From contig WHVA01000121.1 of the NCBI GenBank assembly GCA_015179125.1, positions 62,001 through 126,000 of the forward strand: 64,000 nucleotides of DNA, read 5' to 3'. The position numbers were made by a program, and so were the translations under genes. Positions within the stretch are counted from its first letter, which is position 1. Each line of letters begins with the position of its first letter. This document shows positions 61,051 to 64,000 of this stretch, in pieces. The notes under the pieces were generated by a model, which saw nothing but the letters and a program-made list of their open reading frames with translations, searched no databases and had not been told where the DNA came from. This DNA comes from Gautieria morchelliformis. Taxonomy: Eukaryota; Basidiomycota; Agaricomycetes; Gomphales; Gomphaceae.

Positions 61051-62942
61051 ATGCCTTCGGTCCTTTACCACTGCCCGTGTCTGTCTCCTTCTACATTACC
61101 CCCGCCGCCAAATCTACCATCGTCGTCATATTCAGTCCATCCTTTACACAATTTGTATTTTTGCGAAGAGTGCGACGCCGTAAGATGTAATCGTTGCGTG
61201 TCCATCGAAGTAAGTGGGTACTACTGCCCAAATTGTCTCTTTGAGGTTCCCAGTGCCAGTGTTCGAGCCGAGAAAAACAGGTGAGCATGCTGGAGTCGTG
61301 TTTCCAGTTTAAAATCTAAGATGCTGTAGATGCGCGAGGAATTGTTTCTTGTGTCCACATTGTCGAAACACGTTGTCCGTTGTGCCATCTGATCCGCCGG
61401 AAGCTGGTAACTCTTTAATTTCCATCCCTGTCAGCGCGATAGGGGAACCACCTTTCTTCCTTTATTGTAACTCATGTCGCTGGGATTCTGCGGATGTCGG
61501 CATCGTATTTGACAAGCCCACAGGACTTGCCGGTGTGCTCTAACTCTTTGTCGACAAAAAGGAAACCAGAACTAAACGGACTGATACTCAGTGCAACTCC
61601 AGAAACACGAGGATTCGGCACCCGATTCTCTTGAGTTTGAGCGACTGAAGGAGCATTTTGAGCCATTCATCCGCGCTTCCACCTTGGCTGCCTCTTCCAA
61701 TGCACCTCCGCAATCTTCCATGCATACCAACCCCATCACAGCAGCTGCGTCGTCCGCATTAGCACGCGACATACCCGGTGTCAGCAAATTTTCAGCCATG
61801 AGTAGACACGGTCGCTCTAGGACAGAAAAAAACATGAACAAGGATGAGCTGGCTCCATACCGGAGCCGAGTCGAGGCAGGTGCAAGCGGTGGATTAGGAC
61901 ATGGAGGCGGAGAGGCAGATGTAGACTTCTTGATGGGTTTGGACAACATTGGTGACGCGGCGACAGTCGAGCAACGTTGGGTTGGGAGCTGGACTCCTTC
62001 TTTGCATGGCAGGTATGTTGCCGGGTCGTTTTACGCGTTGTGGTGTTCGTCAATTCGGTTTTAAGCGACCTCAAGCCTTTACGAATACCGCTACACTCCA
62101 AAAAGTCGAAACGGTGTCCGACGTGCCGTCATATACTTATCAAGCCCGAACAGAAAGCGCAATCCGTGCGCTACAAAATTAAACTTGTAGCCGCTAACTA
62201 TCTGCCTGCCATCTCTGTGTCCTTACCTTCTCTTGCTCCTCCGCCTGCTACCATCGCGACCTTGAAGCGCTCCGTGGCCGGCAAGCCTGTACAAGAAGAC
62301 GACAGGACAAGTCAAGCGCAGATGCAGGCCGGCAAAACCTATCCATTCCAGCTTGCTTTAACAAATCCTCTATACGATCCAATTACCGTGAAGCTCTCCA
62401 TGCAGCGTACGACGAACCCGACAGGAAAGCGCCCGCCATTCGCCGTCTCATTGCCTGGCGCTGCGTTTCCTGTTGCTGCATATGCAGAAGCATGGGAGTA
62501 CGAAGATGACGAGGAGATGTTTGGTGATGAACCTGAGGACATTGATGAATTGCTAGAAATGAGAGGTGTCGGCGTTGCAGAAAGGGAAGCCCGTAGCAAG
62601 GGGAAAAATAAAACGGTAGGAGTCCTGGAAAAGAAAGCAAACATGACTGTTGTGGGTGGTGAAGTGGTCGTCGGCAAAGAAGGTAGAGGCGAAGTCAAGG
62701 TGTGTCATCTTGGGCTGTCGCTTGGAATGTCTCACAGATGCGGCCAAAAGTTCAATATGATGGTGTCGTACACCTATCGTTCAGATGACCCTGCGCCATC
62801 AGATGGAGGCTCCGAAGCAGGCACTGGGATAACAAAGACTCCCAAAAGCGGGTCTGGGCCTGAGATGAAGACATTCTCATTTTATATCATCGTTGACTTG
62901 GGCGTGATAGTGCCGAAAGATGAGGCTAGGGCAGGGGACTGA
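61051..62942 (+). CDS. Dynactin subunit p62 (DCTN4 family)
   Basis: Component of the pointed-end complex of dynactin, the dynein activator. The N-terminus is Cys-rich with zinc-binding pairs, LYFCEECDAVRCNRCVS and YYCPNCLFEVPS, then NCFLCPHCRNTL and FFLYCNSCRWDSADVGIVFD, the p62 signature. A middle acidic/disordered region follows; CPTCRHILIKPEQKAQSVRY and KIKLVAANYLPAISV lie in the C-terminal half. The last exons hold TYPFQLALTNPLYDPITVKL and end FSFYIIVDLGVIVPKDEARA at 62942. Introns are near 61281, 61522, 62010 and 62699. The start at 61051 (MPSVLYHCPCLSPS) supplies the first Cys pair. Confidence 0.9.
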
Positions 62943-63483
62943 CCCTCAGTTTCTTCCATTCAACTGAATTGATCTAGATCTGAGTCGTAGGTTGTAACGT
63001 TACATAACATATGTGACGCTTCGTGCCATGCATGAAATTTGCATCTGTATGCTTTTGGCTAGCTTGATTTGGGGTAATAGGATCTCTCACGAGCGGCAAC
63101 TACCAGGGTGCGCGTTATTTGTGGTTTTTTTGCCTAGAGGTTATAAGAATCTCCTTGCTGTGGCGAATTAAGACATGCAGTTTGAGTCAACGTAAAACGC
63201 CCCATTAACATACATGCTAATGATTCACAACCAACAGATAGGCGTTTCCTCACAGTATAATTGAGTGAAGAAGAGAAAGCAACATCCAAGATACTCGAAT
63301 AGGCAATGATGCGATCGTGTGGAGGGGAGAAATACAAATGTAGCATGAAGAGATACGAGAGGAAGGTGCGAATGGACCAGAAGAGCGAGAGATAAGATGG
63401 GCAGAGAACGTGAGTGTCAGGTGAGAGATAGAAAAATAAGAGCGAACGGGAGAAAGAATACGAACGACCTTGAAGACGATAAA
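62943..63483. other. Convergent intergenic region
   Basis: Between the stop codons of dynactin p62 and the prenylated protein. No coding frame is convincing. Confidence 0.45.
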
Positions 63484-64000
63484 TCACATGACAACACACT
63501 TGCAACATCCGGTGGCGTCCTCTTCCTCCATAGCTGGGTTATTATCCATGGTGGGCGGGCTGACCAAGATATGAGGCACGTCCTGTCTCTCTTTACGGCG
63601 GCCCATACCGTCGGTATCCGGTAAAGGTACCTGGTCAAGGGGAGATGCATATTGCGAGAAGGGCGGCGAAGATGGCATCGTCTGTCGTCTAGACCGCATG
63701 CTTTGCGACATGGACACATCTGGGGGATCCTCGGGGGCAGGAACGAGTTCAGACATATCTGGGTCTTCGGGCACTTGTGGTGCAGTCTCGTGTCGTCCGA
63801 CCTCTCCCATAGGAATTTCCTCGTCCGACATTGCAGGCTTGTACTTGGTGTGGTCATATGCAAACGTTCCCGGTGCCTTTTGTCTCTTGTCAGTCCCTTT
63901 ATTATGTCGCAGAGTGCTACAATCGCGTACCGGCGCCACGCGTGACTCCCGCGCCTGCCTCCTAGCTGCCGCCACTGGATCCTCCTGCTCATACTCGATG
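63484..64000 (-). CDS. C-terminal part of a CaaX-ending (probably prenylated, palmitoylated) protein
   Basis: The reverse-strand frame is open from the right edge to a stop at 63484. It encodes EDPVAAARRQARESRVAPVR, PGTFAYDHTKYKPAMSDEEI, a Pro/Glu/Ser-rich stretch with SMSQSMRSRRQTMPSSPPFS, and the terminus DATGCCKCVVM*. The last four residues (CVVM) form a CaaX box, and two adjacent Cys just upstream could be palmitoylated, so the protein is likely anchored at the plasma membrane. The N-terminal domain that would identify it lies outside the window. Membrane-anchored fungal kinases and small GTPases share this kind of tail; I cannot choose between them. Confidence 0.65.
   Translation of the reverse strand, partial: IEYEQEDPVAAARRQARESRVAPVRDCSTLRHNKGTDKRQKAPGTFAYDHTKYKPAMSDEEIPMGEVGRHETAPQVPEDPDMSELVPAPEDPPDVSMSQSMRSRRQTMPSSPPFSQYASPLDQVPLPDTDGMGRRKERQDVPHILVSPPTMDNNPAMEEEDATGCCKCVVM

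Overview
The window looks like nuclear DNA of a filamentous basidiomycete, most likely an Agaricomycete. The genes are dense and broken by many introns of about 45-60 nt with GT/GC-AG borders. A basidiomycete-type DUF6533 seven-helix protein is present, and the left edge carries a Ty3/Gypsy fragment typical of mushroom genomes. No bacterial, viral or CRISPR signal is visible. Gene models were built by eye from reading frames and splice signals, so outer limits are firmer than individual exon borders.

Layout. 1-870: Gypsy pol fossil, reverse strand. 2292-3594: V-ATPase subunit d (VMA6), head-to-head with a DeSI/PPPDE-thioredoxin-PUL fusion (3747-6150). 7199-8519: single-pass membrane protein. 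9319-10462: mitochondrial carrier of the NAD+/pyrimidine-nucleotide type. 11642-12992: mRNA capping RNA 5'-triphosphatase (CET1). 13294-14446: histidine-phosphatase (PGM-like) gene with a one-base frame problem. 14469-15113: Harbinger-type MITE lying in the divergent promoter shared with an NDUFAF6-like gene (15199-16379). 16603-19881: F-box protein. 20040-21450: Sec14 lipid-transfer protein with a 9-nt exon. 21676-21993: SDHAF1/Sdh6-like LYR protein with a GC-AG intron. 22208-24767: TCP11/SOK1 family. 24768-29049: gene-poor stretch with only exon-like scraps.

29050-31085: V-ATPase subunit B (VMA2). 31251-32846: ABHD12-like hydrolase. 32915-34492: BUD22, divergent with tubulin cofactor D (34595-39258). 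39259-44128: gene-poor region with three small candidate genes, a pyrimidine tract and a cluster of inverted repeats. 44129-46427: M64 metallopeptidase. 46640-51491: Cdc7/SepH-type septation kinase, divergent with N-terminal amidase NTA1 (51760-52890). 52891-55990: decayed, repeat-like DNA. About 55997-57005: DUF6533 membrane protein. 57372-58223: mitoribosomal uL5m, divergent with TAF6 (58301-59887). 59972-60968: EBP2, divergent with dynactin p62 (61051-62942). 63484-64000: C-terminus of a CaaX-ending protein that runs off the window.

The genes form no single pathway. They are housekeeping functions: vacuolar acidification, mitochondrial complex I/II assembly and translation, ribosome biogenesis, microtubule and septation control, capping and TFIID. 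Many are packed as head-to-head pairs with 80-270 bp between start codons. The most informative oddities are the MITE in one such shared promoter, the frame break in the PGM-like gene beside it, the 9-nt exon, the GC-AG intron, the three-domain DeSI fusion, and the hairpin cluster near 43.3-43.55 kb. I found no convincing wholly new biological system.
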